From Lactobacillus amylovorus DSM 20531 (GTDB taxonomy: Bacteria; Bacillota; Bacilli; Lactobacillales; Lactobacillaceae), in assembly GCF_002706375.1 (NCBI RefSeq), contig NZ_CP017706.1, positions 1,984,001 through 2,048,000 on the forward strand: a DNA stretch of 64,000 nucleotides, written 5' to 3'. This document shows positions 46,122-54,470 of this stretch, one piece after another. Every line of letters begins with the position of its first letter. Position 1 is the stretch's first letter. Position numbers and translations under genes: made by a program. The notes under the pieces were generated by a model. That model was not told the DNA's origin. It did no database searches and saw only the letters and a list, made by a program, of their open reading frames with translations.

Positions 46122-46170
46122 AAAAACACAAAAATAGACTTCCGAAAAGGAAGTCTATTTTTGTGTTTTT
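46122..46170 (+). terminator. Bidirectional terminator between aspS and the aminotransferase gene
   Basis: A 22-base perfect inverted repeat: AAAAACACAAAAATAGACTTCC with its complement around GAAAA. It ends both converging transcription units, the aminotransferase gene ending 3 bases away. Confidence 0.92.
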
Positions 46171-46173
46171 GTT

Positions 46174-47358
46174 TTATAAATCGTTAACGAAATCGGTAAT
46201 TCGCTTTAAACTTTCGTATAATTGTTCAGTTGATGATGCATAAGATAGTCTTACGTAGCCTTCGCCACCTTTACCAAAATAACGACCAGGAGTTACACCA
46301 ACTTTAGCCTTTTGTGCCAATTCAAAAGCAAATTGTTCATCATCGATGCCATATTTTTCAGGAATTTTGGCAAAGATATAAAAGGCACCTTGTGGCGTAG
46401 CCATTTCAAAACCAAGCTTTTCCAAGCCGATTTGCATAAATTGCAACCGCTTTTCATAGATTGCTCTTGCTTCAGCAGGATCACTTTGACCATTGTTCAA
46501 TGCCTCAACGGCAGCCATTTGCACATTGTCAGTAACAGAGGTTACTAAAAAGGCATTAACTTTTTGAATGCTCTGCATGATTTGCTTAGAAGCAGCGATG
46601 TAACCTAAACGCCAACCAGTCATTGCGTATGCTTTAGATAAACCAGAAATTAAAATATTGCGATCTGGAATATATTCGGACAATGAATGATGTTCCGCAT
46701 TGCCATAAACGAGTTCAGCGTAGATCTCATCAGTAATTGAATAGATTTTGTATTCTTTAATTACTTCGGCTAGTTGTTGCAAAGTTTCTTTAGCATAAAC
46801 ACGGCCGGTCGGGTTGGATGGGTCGGTCAAGATGATTGCCTTTGCTCCCTTGCCGCGACCGTTTAAAACGTGACGCAAATGTTCAGGCGTTAAAATGAAA
46901 CCGTCTTTTTTGGTATCAAGTTGAATAGGGGTAGCACCAGTCATCTTGATCAACTGGAAGTATAGTGCCCAAACTGGAGTAGGAACGATAATCTTGTCCC
47001 CAGGATTAAGCAAAGTCATAAAGACGTCGTTTAAAGCACCGGTTGCACCAACAGTGACGCAGATTTCATCTTTGGGATCATAATGAACACCGATGGAACG
47101 GTCAAGGTAGCAGCTGATTGCTTTAAGTAGTTGAGGTTTACCAGCTTGTGGTGCGTAGTGTGAGTCATCATCGTTAATGTCGCGAATGGCAGCCTTTTTA
47201 ATATGATCTGGTGTAGCAAGATCAGGCTCACCAATAGTTAACTTGATAATGCCAGGGATGCCTGAAACTTTTTGATCAAATGCACGAATTTTTGAAGCGG
47301 ATAAGTTACTAAGGTTAGTATTGATAATTGATTTTAAATCACTAGATAAATTTGGCAT
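46174..47358 (-). CDS. Class I/II aminotransferase (PatA/AraT type)
   Basis: A PLP enzyme of 394 residues from the ATG at 47358 (AAAGGGA upstream); the frame beyond it to 47433 has no start signals. Lys242 in ISGLSKAYAMTGWRLG binds PLP, SNPTGRVY near 181 and TDEIYAELVYG near 209 are typical, and the Arg in VRLSYA near the C-terminus holds the carboxylate. Aspartate, aromatic amino acid or acetyl-diaminopimelate substrates are all possible; I cannot choose. It is monocistronic. Confidence 0.88.
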   Translation of the reverse strand: MPNLSSDLKSIINTNLSNLSASKIRAFDQKVSGIPGIIKLTIGEPDLATPDHIKKAAIRDINDDDSHYAPQAGKPQLLKAISCYLDRSIGVHYDPKDEICVTVGATGALNDVFMTLLNPGDKIIVPTPVWALYFQLIKMTGATPIQLDTKKDGFILTPEHLRHVLNGRGKGAKAIILTDPSNPTGRVYAKETLQQLAEVIKEYKIYSITDEIYAELVYGNAEHHSLSEYIPDRNILISGLSKAYAMTGWRLGYIAASKQIMQSIQKVNAFLVTSVTDNVQMAAVEALNNGQSDPAEARAIYEKRLQFMQIGLEKLGFEMATPQGAFYIFAKIPEKYGIDDEQFAFELAQKAKVGVTPGRYFGKGGEGYVRLSYASSTEQLYESLKRITDFVNDL

Positions 47359-47463
47359 ATAAGTAAAGTCCCTTTCTATATTAATATAGATTCTAAAGTA
47401 CAGAAATGAAGATGACAACCTTTTTATACTCAATCAAAAAAGAAGTTACTATATGTCACCCCT

Positions 47464-47721
47464 CTAAGAATTATCTTTTAAAATACCATTAGAATTGGTA
47501 TAAATCGCTTTCTTTTCGTGAACTGGCTTTTGCCATGGAAGTAGTGGCAAAGGTCTAGTAGGTGGTTTAACTCTATTCTTCTTTTTCAAAGAAACTGGCT
47601 GATTAATTACTTTAACTGTAGTAATTTCTTTGTTAGGTGGTTTGGGTTGTGCCTGCTTGCTACAGCCAGCTAGTGAAGCAAGGCTTAAGGCAACCAGCGA
47701 TAATTTTATTATAAGCTTCAT
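47464..47721 (-). CDS. Small lipoprotein, proline-rich
   Basis: 85 residues from the ATG at 47721, with a strong GGAGG upstream. The lipoprotein signal (MKLIIKLSLVALSLASLAGC) puts Cys20 at the cleavage point. The mature part is short, basic and rich in proline (RVKPPTRPLPLLPWQKP). No family is recognised. It is divergent from coaBC. Confidence 0.75.
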   Translation of the reverse strand: MKLIIKLSLVALSLASLAGCSKQAQPKPPNKEITTVKVINQPVSLKKKNRVKPPTRPLPLLPWQKPVHEKKAIYTNSNGILKDNS

Positions 47722-47817
47722 TTTATCCTCCAAAAATTTATCCCTAGCCGTTATTCTACTATTTTTAGCAATAATGATAAAATAAAAATAAATTTGTTTG
47801 AGAAGAAGGAATAAAAA

Positions 47818-49014
47818 ATGGCAAAAGTAGCAGTCTATATGACAGGCGGCATTGCTATGTATAAAGCCGTGCAAGTCGTGCGAAATCTTGAAAAAAGTGG
47901 TCATGAAGTACGGGTAGTAATGACTAAAAATGCGGAACGTCTGGTTACTTCTAACACATTGGCCGCATTGACTAAGTATCCAGTATTGGATAATCTATGG
48001 AAAAAAGAAAATGAAGCTAGCATACCGCATGTTCATTTGGCTCGCTGGACTGACTTAGCCTTAGTTGTTCCAGCAACGGCTAACTTTATTGCTAAAATGG
48101 CTAATGGTCTAGCTGATGATGCCGCTAGTACCACGATTCTGGCAACAAGCGCACCAAAATTGGTTGTGCCTGCAATGAATGATCAGATGTGGAGTAATCC
48201 TGCTACTCAACGCAATTTGCAATTTTTAAAAGAAAATCAAGTGCAGATTATGGAGCCAGCGGTGGGGATGCTGGCGGAAGGTTATGCTGCTAAAGGTAGA
48301 ATGCCTGAGACAGAACAAATCTCTGCTTGGGTAGAAAACTTTTTGCAGCAAAAAGAAATCTTAAAAGATAAAACCATTATCGTCACCGCCGGAGGAACAG
48401 AAGAAGCAATTGATCCGGTTCGCTTTATTGGGAATCGTTCTAGTGGCAAAATGGGAATTTCTATTGCTCAAGCCGCTGCCGAGATGGGCGCAAAAGTAAA
48501 ATTAATTTATGGGAATGTTACAGTTGCCTTGCCGCAAGATGAAAAGATTGAATTGTATCATACTGCAAGTAGCGAAGAAATGTTAACAAAAGTAAAGCAT
48601 GAATTTGCCAAAAGTGATGTGTTAATTATGGCGGCTGCCGTAGCTGATTGGAAGATGGCTAAAGTGGCCGACCATAAATTGAAAAAGCAGGCAAATCAAG
48701 CTACTTTGAAATTAACTTTAGTTAAAACGAAAGACATTTTACGCGAAGTGGTCAAACATAAAAATCCAGGGCAATTAGTAGTTGGTTTTGCTGCTGAAAC
48801 AAATGATTTGCTAAAGAATGCAGAAAAGAAGCTGCATGAAAAAGGAGCAGATCTGATCGTGGCTAACGACGTTTCGCAAAATGTCTTTGGCAATGATAAT
48901 GATAAGGTGACTATCCTTAAGCAAGATGGCACGATCGATGAATGGCCTGAGATGAGTAAAAAAGTAATTGCTAAGAAATTATTGATATACGTGAATAACT
49001 TTATGCATAAATAA
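47818..49014 (+). CDS. coaBC: Phosphopantothenoylcysteine decarboxylase/synthetase
   Basis: Two steps of coenzyme A synthesis in one chain of 398 residues. The N-terminal CoaC flavoprotein has MTGGIAMYKAV, the catalytic His in IPHVHLARW (71-73) and PAMNDQMW (118-125). The C-terminal CoaB begins near 182 with TAGGTEEAIDPVRFIGNRSSGKMG. In the CoaC substrate clamp, which usually reads LACG, this protein reads LAEG with Glu154 in place of Cys. GAAGAAGGAA precedes the ATG. Monocistronic. Confidence 0.94.
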   Translation: MAKVAVYMTGGIAMYKAVQVVRNLEKSGHEVRVVMTKNAERLVTSNTLAALTKYPVLDNLWKKENEASIPHVHLARWTDLALVVPATANFIAKMANGLADDAASTTILATSAPKLVVPAMNDQMWSNPATQRNLQFLKENQVQIMEPAVGMLAEGYAAKGRMPETEQISAWVENFLQQKEILKDKTIIVTAGGTEEAIDPVRFIGNRSSGKMGISIAQAAAEMGAKVKLIYGNVTVALPQDEKIELYHTASSEEMLTKVKHEFAKSDVLIMAAAVADWKMAKVADHKLKKQANQATLKLTLVKTKDILREVVKHKNPGQLVVGFAAETNDLLKNAEKKLHEKGADLIVANDVSQNVFGNDNDKVTILKQDGTIDEWPEMSKKVIAKKLLIYVNNFMHK

Positions 49015-49500
49015 TTAATGTAACATTTTTGTAACATAGCACAAACAGCCTATACAAATAGCATTGCAATAGGATTCTGACTATAAAATATAACCAAAAT
49101 TGTGCAAAGATACGATAATTATGCTTGTTTTAGTACAGAAAACTAGTATTATAGGTTTTGGAATTAAGAGACTGAAGAGAAAGAGTTGATGGTTTATGAA
49201 ATCAGCCCCTTCTTTTTTTGTATATAAAATCTCGTCTAAGAAATGACTGATAATCTGCAAAGAAATATCGCTATAGCCTATTTCATCGCGCTTTTTGCTC
49301 TGTTGTTTAAAATGACAATTTTGTTAAAAAGTAAAAATTATGAGTATATGTATAGGATTTTAATAAGATTTGGTGTATGCTATTCACAGTAGGTTCAATA
49401 CATTAGATTACAAAAATAATGAATCTTTTTATTAGCTATGCACATATAGGAATTAAAAAACAACAGAGACATATTAGATAAAAATATAGAGGTGTAGAGT
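49015..49500 (+). other. Gene-free stretch (486 bases) with a possible short transcription unit
   Basis: No convincing gene. A possible promoter (TTGTTT, 16 bases, TATTAT, about 49129-49156) is followed by about 50 bases and then CCCCTTCTTTTTTTG at 49204-49218, which has a weak hairpin ahead of it (TTGAT with ATCAG). This could be a small RNA or just a degenerate leader. On the minus strand about 49160-49320 stays open in one frame (reads like QQSKKRDEIGYSDIS) without a start. GTAACAT is repeated at 49020-49040. Confidence 0.3.
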
Positions 49501-50335
49501 ATGTACTCTGATAAAACTTTAACGCTTAACAACTGAATAAAGATTCCTCAGATACAATTAGGTACTTGGCTAATCAATAATGATGACGTAAAAAAGTCGT
49601 TCGTCAGGCCATTAGTGTTGGTTACCGCGCTTTTGATACCGCAAGAGACTATGGTAATCAGAATAGCGTAGGCAAGGGAATTTGGATTCCGATGTTTAAC
49701 GCAGTGATATATATTTAACAACTAAATTGCCAACTGCCGTCAAAGACTATGAGGGCACTAAGAAGGCAATTGATGAAGCTTTGGATCGCTTCAGCTTAGA
49801 ATACATTGACATGCTTCTGATTCACTCACCGCAGCCTTGGATTGAAGTAAATAGAACCAATGACCGTCACTTTGAAGGTAACCCTGAAAACTGGTGGGCT
49901 ATGGAAGAAGCCGTAAAGGCCGGTAAAGTTAGATCAATTGGTGTGTCTAATTTCTTGCAAGAAGATGTGGCTAACATTGTTAATAATGGTACGATTAAGC
50001 CAGCTGTTAACCAGATCGAAGTTCATATTGGACATGTGCCAACAGATTTGATGAAATATTGTGAGAACTTAGAAATTCAAATCGAAGTATATTCACCACT
50101 TGCTCACGGACGTTTACTTAAGGATCGTAAGATCAATGAATATGCTAAAAAATATGGCGTAAGTCCTGCACAATTGATGCTTGTCTTCGACTTGCAACTA
50201 GGCTGTATCGTTTTACCGAAGAGTGACAATGTCAGTGAAATGAAAGATAACTTGAGTGTTGATTTTGAAATTAGTAAAGAAGATATGGACGAACTAGTTA
50301 AATTAAAAGAAAACACTCAGGCCATGTCAGTTTAA
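49501..50335 (+). pseudogene. Aldo/keto reductase, broken at its 5' end
   Basis: The ATG at 49501 (GAGGTG upstream) begins MYSDKTLTLNN, then TGA at 49534-49536 where relatives have Gly (NNGIKIPQ). IPQIQLGTWLI follows, then one A missing in GTAAAAAAGTCG near 49592 shifts the frame. GYRAFDTARDYGN, with the catalytic Asp and Tyr, is in the new frame, and another lesion lies near 49690. From 49727 the frame is open to the end (LLIHSPQPWIE, GVSNFL, IEVYSPLAHG). The last 202 residues alone lack half of the barrel, so it is non-functional. Confidence 0.88.
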
Positions 50336-50338
50336 TAA

Positions 50339-50370
50339 GTATCGCTGAAAAAGCGGTGCTTTATTTATTT
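50339..50370 (+). terminator. Terminator after the aldo/keto reductase pseudogene
   Basis: GTATCGCT pairs with AGCGGTGC (two wobbles) around GAAAA, followed by TTTATTTATTTT. Confidence 0.65.
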
Positions 50371-50381
50371 TAAAAAGAAAA

Positions 50382-51191
50382 ATGAAAAAGATAGATTTAG
50401 TCGCCATTGATATTGATGGTACTTTAGTAAACTCTAAAAAAGAAATTACCCCTGCCGTGAAAAAGGCAGTGTTAGATGCCAAAAATCAAGGTAAACAAAT
50501 AGTGATCTGCACAGGAAGACCATTATCTGGTGCACAACGCTATTTGGATGAATTAGGTTTAAACAATCAAGATAACCAATATGTAGTCAGCTTTAATGGC
50601 GCAGTAGTTGAATCAACCAGTGGCCAAGTAATTTTTAAACAAGGGCTAAGATATGAAGACTATGTTGATCTAGAAGCAATTGCACGCAAATTGAATCTGC
50701 ATTTTCATAGCGTTAGTTTAGATCGAATTTACACCTCTAATCGTGATTTAGGACACTACACGATTTATAACTCGCGGGTGGTTAAACTGGAAGTCTCATA
50801 TCGTACACCAGAAGAAATGAAGCAAATACCGATTATCAAATGCATGTACATTGATGATCCAGATTATTTGGATAGTAAAATTACCAGTCCGCTTTTTGAG
50901 CAAATGAAAGATCGCGTCGTTTTCTCCAAAACTGAACCATTTTATTTTGAAGCAACGGCAGCCGGCGTTGATAAAGGAACTGGTCTTAAGCGCCTGTGTG
51001 ATTACCTTAAGGTTAAACCAGAAAACGTGATGGCTTTGGGTGATCAAGCAAATGATATGCCAATGTTAAAATATGCTGGTTTAGGTGTGGCGATGGGCAA
51101 CGCAGTGGACTATACTAAAAAGCATGCAGATGAAATTACTGCAGATTGTGATCATGACGGAGTGGCAGTCGCAATTAACAAAATTTTATAA
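50382..51191 (+). CDS. HAD-superfamily phosphatase, Cof type
   Basis: 269 residues. The nucleophile motif is DIDGTLVNS (residues 9-17), motif II ICTGRP is near 47, a C2-type cap fills the middle, and motif III/IV GDQANDMPMLKYAG is near 219, followed by the family end (ITADCDHDGVAVAI). It dephosphorylates small sugar phosphates or cofactors; the substrate is not predictable. The ribosome site is weak (AAAAAGAAAA). Confidence 0.9.
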   Translation: MKKIDLVAIDIDGTLVNSKKEITPAVKKAVLDAKNQGKQIVICTGRPLSGAQRYLDELGLNNQDNQYVVSFNGAVVESTSGQVIFKQGLRYEDYVDLEAIARKLNLHFHSVSLDRIYTSNRDLGHYTIYNSRVVKLEVSYRTPEEMKQIPIIKCMYIDDPDYLDSKITSPLFEQMKDRVVFSKTEPFYFEATAAGVDKGTGLKRLCDYLKVKPENVMALGDQANDMPMLKYAGLGVAMGNAVDYTKKHADEITADCDHDGVAVAINKIL

Positions 51192-51215
51192 AGGATATGG
51201 AATAGAGGCTTCATA

Positions 51216-52181
51216 ATGAGTAAAGCAAAGATTTTAATTTTGGGTGGATTGAGAAAAGATTAGCTTACTGATTTAGAAAAGGAATGCGATGTTACAGTTG
51301 GTCCAGCAGTCCATCGCTTACATGATGATTGTGAATGGGTATTAGATCATATTGCAGATTATGACGGTGTCATTGTGGCAAAGATGGCTTTTGATAAAGA
51401 AATGATTGATGCTGCCAAGAATTTGAAGATAATTTCTACTTACGGTGTAGGTTTTGATCATGTAGATGTGGAATACGCTAAGGAAAAGGGATTTGTTGTT
51501 TCAAACTGTCCTAAGAGCGTATTGTGTCCAACTGCTGAATTGACTTTAACCATGATTATGGCTTCAGCTCGTCGCTTGCGCTATTATGACCATGCTTTGC
51601 GTGAAGGCGTATTTTTAGATGCTGACGAATATGATAACCAAGGCTACACGATTGAAGGCAAGACTTTAGCTATTTTAGGTATGGGCAGAATTGGCCAACA
51701 AGTAGCTCGTTTTGCTAAGGTATTGGGGATGAAGGTTATTTACCACAATCGTCACCAACTTGATAATGAATTAGAAGCAGAATTAAATGCTAAGTACGTT
51801 GACTTTGATACCTTAATTAAGGAAGCCGACTTTTTATCATTGCATGCTCCAGCAACTGATGAAACTTACCACATTATTAATGCTGATGTCTTTAAAGAAA
51901 TGAAAGAAACGGCATATTTGATCAATGTAGCTCGCGGTTCACTAGTTGATAGTGATGCTTTGATTGCCGCTTTAAAGAATGGTGAGATTGCAGGTGCAGC
52001 TTTAGATGTCTTTGAAAATGAACCACATCCTAAGCAAGAATTGGTAGATATGGATAACGTAATCATGACTCCACACGTCGGCTCAGCTACTCACGTTGCT
52101 AGATTCAATTTATCTAAAGAAGCAGCTAACAATGTTTTATCATTCTTCAAAGATGGTAAAGCTGTTAACCAAGTTAACTAA
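51216..52181 (+). pseudogene. D-2-hydroxyacid dehydrogenase, single early TAG stop
   Basis: The 322-codon frame starts MSKAKILILGGLRKD, then TAG at codon 16 (51261-51263), then LTDLEKECDV onward in the same frame to the end. The rest looks perfect: NAD site LGMGRIGQQVA, catalytic Arg in NVARGSLVD, Glu in ALDVFENEP, and His in TPHVGSAT. One base change (from CAG, AAG or GAG) explains the break. Re-initiation at 51375 would give 268 residues with a complete NAD domain but a damaged catalytic domain. It reduces 2-oxoacids to D-hydroxyacids in the intact family. Confidence 0.85.
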
Positions 52182-52202
52182 AATAAATTAGAGTAAAACA
52201 AA

Positions 52203-52226
52203 AAAGCGGCTAAGCCGCTTTTTTTA
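52203..52226 (+). terminator. Terminator after the dehydrogenase pseudogene (bidirectional)
   Basis: AAGCGGC pairs with GCCGCTT around TAA, in an A/T-rich frame that gives T runs on both strands. It lies 3 bases from the end of the converging APC permease gene. Confidence 0.85.
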
Positions 52227-52228
52227 TT

Positions 52229-53614
52229 TTATTCATGTTCTAGTTGACTGTGACGATAACCATAAACGAAGTAGATAACTGTCCCAAGGATTAACCAAAT
52301 TGCAGCCATTAAGTAAACTTCTGAGCTTAAGTGACAAATCATAAAGATACAGATTAAGCCAGAAATGATTGGCAGGTATGGATAACCAGGAACCTTGAAA
52401 CCGTCGTTAACGATATCTGTTCTCTTTCTTAATTTTAAAATACCAAATGATACTAAGGTGAAGGCAAATAATGTGCCAAAGTTAACCAAGTTGGCTAATT
52501 TATCTACTGAGAAGAATGCCGCACCCAAGGCAATAATAATTGTTACTGTAACTAAGGCATTTTGAGGAGAATGGTGCTTTTTATCAAGCTTACTGAAAGT
52601 TGCTGGTAAAAGACAATCTCTAGCCATGGCGTAAATTAAACGCGAACTTGAATAGATCATCGTGAGCATCATGGTTGCCATTCCTAGCATGGCACCAAAT
52701 GATAATAATTCGGCTACCCAGTCTTGGTGGACATATTGTAAGGCAAAAGCAACCGGATTAGCTACGTTTAACTTGGTGTATTTAACCATTCCTGTCAAGA
52801 CAATGGAAACGCCAAAGTAAAGGACAGCCGCAATTGCTAGAGTACCAATAATGCCTAGTGGCATATTCTTCTTAGGATTCTTAACTTCGGCAGCTGATGA
52901 AGAAACAACGTCAAAGCCTAAGAAAGCAAAGAAAACGGTAGTTGCACCTTTAATCACACCAGAAGCGTGGTATGGCAAGAATGGGTGATAATTGCTTGGC
53001 TTAATAAATTGCATCCCTACAAAGATGAAGATCAAAATAATCGCAATCTTAATGAAAACCGCAACAACGTTAATCTTGATGGAATTTTTCATTCCACGTG
53101 ACAGCAGGATACTAATAATCAAAATTATTAAAACGGAAACAAGGTCAAAGTAAACGCCATGTGACAAATTCATTGGCCCTGAAACGGCCTTAGGAATTTT
53201 TAAGCCAAACGGACTAATAAATGAACTAAAGTATGATGACCAACCTGCGGCAACGGTAGCCACAGATAGCATGTATTCCAAGATTAAGGCCCAACCAATG
53301 ATCCAACCGGTGAACTCGCCGTAAACGATGTTACCGTATGAATAAGCACTACCAGCAACTGGAATTGCGGAAGCAAACTCGGCATAACACATTCCGGCAA
53401 AGGCGCACACGATTGCTGCGACCATGAATGACAAACTAACTCCAGGCCCAGCAGCTGTAGCAGCTACCGTACCAGGCAGAATAAAGATCCCAGTCCCGAT
53501 AACTGCACCAACCCCAAGTGACATTAGGTCGAGGGCATTCATTGTTTTGGAAAACTTGATATCTTTTCCTAAGTAGTTTTGAATGCTTTGTTTCCTAAAT
53601 ATGTAAAATTTCAT
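52229..53614 (-). CDS. APC-family amino acid permease (cationic amino acid transporter-like)
   Basis: 461 residues and about 12 helices. The first helix has LGVGAVIGTGIFILPG (35-50), the substrate Gly-rich bend typical of APC transporters, and FAFLGFDVVSSSAAEVKNP near 225 resembles the CAT/YfnA subgroup. GAGGGG precedes the ATG by 8 bases. Intact, in contrast to the permease at 5161. The exact amino acid is unknown. Confidence 0.88.
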   Translation of the reverse strand: MKFYIFRKQSIQNYLGKDIKFSKTMNALDLMSLGVGAVIGTGIFILPGTVAATAAGPGVSLSFMVAAIVCAFAGMCYAEFASAIPVAGSAYSYGNIVYGEFTGWIIGWALILEYMLSVATVAAGWSSYFSSFISPFGLKIPKAVSGPMNLSHGVYFDLVSVLIILIISILLSRGMKNSIKINVVAVFIKIAIILIFIFVGMQFIKPSNYHPFLPYHASGVIKGATTVFFAFLGFDVVSSSAAEVKNPKKNMPLGIIGTLAIAAVLYFGVSIVLTGMVKYTKLNVANPVAFALQYVHQDWVAELLSFGAMLGMATMMLTMIYSSSRLIYAMARDCLLPATFSKLDKKHHSPQNALVTVTIIIALGAAFFSVDKLANLVNFGTLFAFTLVSFGILKLRKRTDIVNDGFKVPGYPYLPIISGLICIFMICHLSSEVYLMAAIWLILGTVIYFVYGYRHSQLEHE

Positions 53615-53718
53615 CGCAACATTCCCCTCTATGTAGTATGTAAAGATAGATTAATTTTACATGATATTTTTAATTTCTTGAAGGGCAAAAAAAGCACTAT
53701 TAAAATAGTGATTTTAGT

Positions 53719-54333
53719 CTAATCAGCCTTTATTTTTGTTTTGTACCATTTAAATGAGCCATAGATAAGGGCAATGATGATGAAACCGGCAATGATCAGT
53801 GAGTATTCTTCAAAGATATTCACGATGACTTGCCAATTTTCACCCATGTAGGATCCTAATGAAACTAAAATGATGTTCCAGATCAAACTACCAAGAGTAG
53901 TGTAAATTAAAAACTTGGAAAGCTTAACGTGAGCGGTACCTGCTGGAATAGAGATTAAACTTCTGATAACGGGGATGCAACGACCATAGAAAATTGCGCC
54001 TGTTCCATATTTATCAAACCAGTCAATTGCCTTTTTAACATCACCCTTTTTGAAACCAAGCGTCTTGAACATTTTATGATTAAACACTTTTTCAAGACGG
54101 TCCTCACTCAGTAAAGTTCCGATCCAATAGAGAATGATTGCTCCTAAAGTGGCACCGATTGTGGCGGCGATTATCACTAAGGAAACGGTCATTTGCGAGT
54201 GATGCGTCGCAAATCCTGCAAATGAAAGGATTACTTCAGAAGGAATAGGCGGGAAGATATTTTCAACCGCAATTAAAAAGCTGATGGCCATGTAGCCAAA
54301 TTGGTTAATTAAATCAAAAACTATATTAGTCAT
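53719..54333 (-). CDS. DedA family membrane protein
   Basis: 204 residues. VENIFPPIPSEVILSFAG near residue 24 and the conserved FYGRCIPVIRSLISIPAG near 116-133, then FLIYTTLGSLIWN, are the DedA (SNARE-associated) hallmarks. This family is linked to undecaprenyl-phosphate or phospholipid flipping and membrane homeostasis. GGAGAAAT precedes the ATG. Divergent from uvrC. Confidence 0.92.
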   Translation of the reverse strand: MTNIVFDLINQFGYMAISFLIAVENIFPPIPSEVILSFAGFATHHSQMTVSLVIIAATIGATLGAIILYWIGTLLSEDRLEKVFNHKMFKTLGFKKGDVKKAIDWFDKYGTGAIFYGRCIPVIRSLISIPAGTAHVKLSKFLIYTTLGSLIWNIILVSLGSYMGENWQVIVNIFEEYSLIIAGFIIIALIYGSFKWYKTKIKAD

Positions 54334-54470
54334 CGGTATTTCTCCTAAGCGTTTTCTTTTAATATAGCAAGTTTTGGTTTAGATAGCTATTTCTATAAGC
54401 AAAGTTAATATCTTCTTAAAAAAGCTGTGTTAAACTATTTAGTGCGAATTTTTTATTGGGGTGCGATAGA

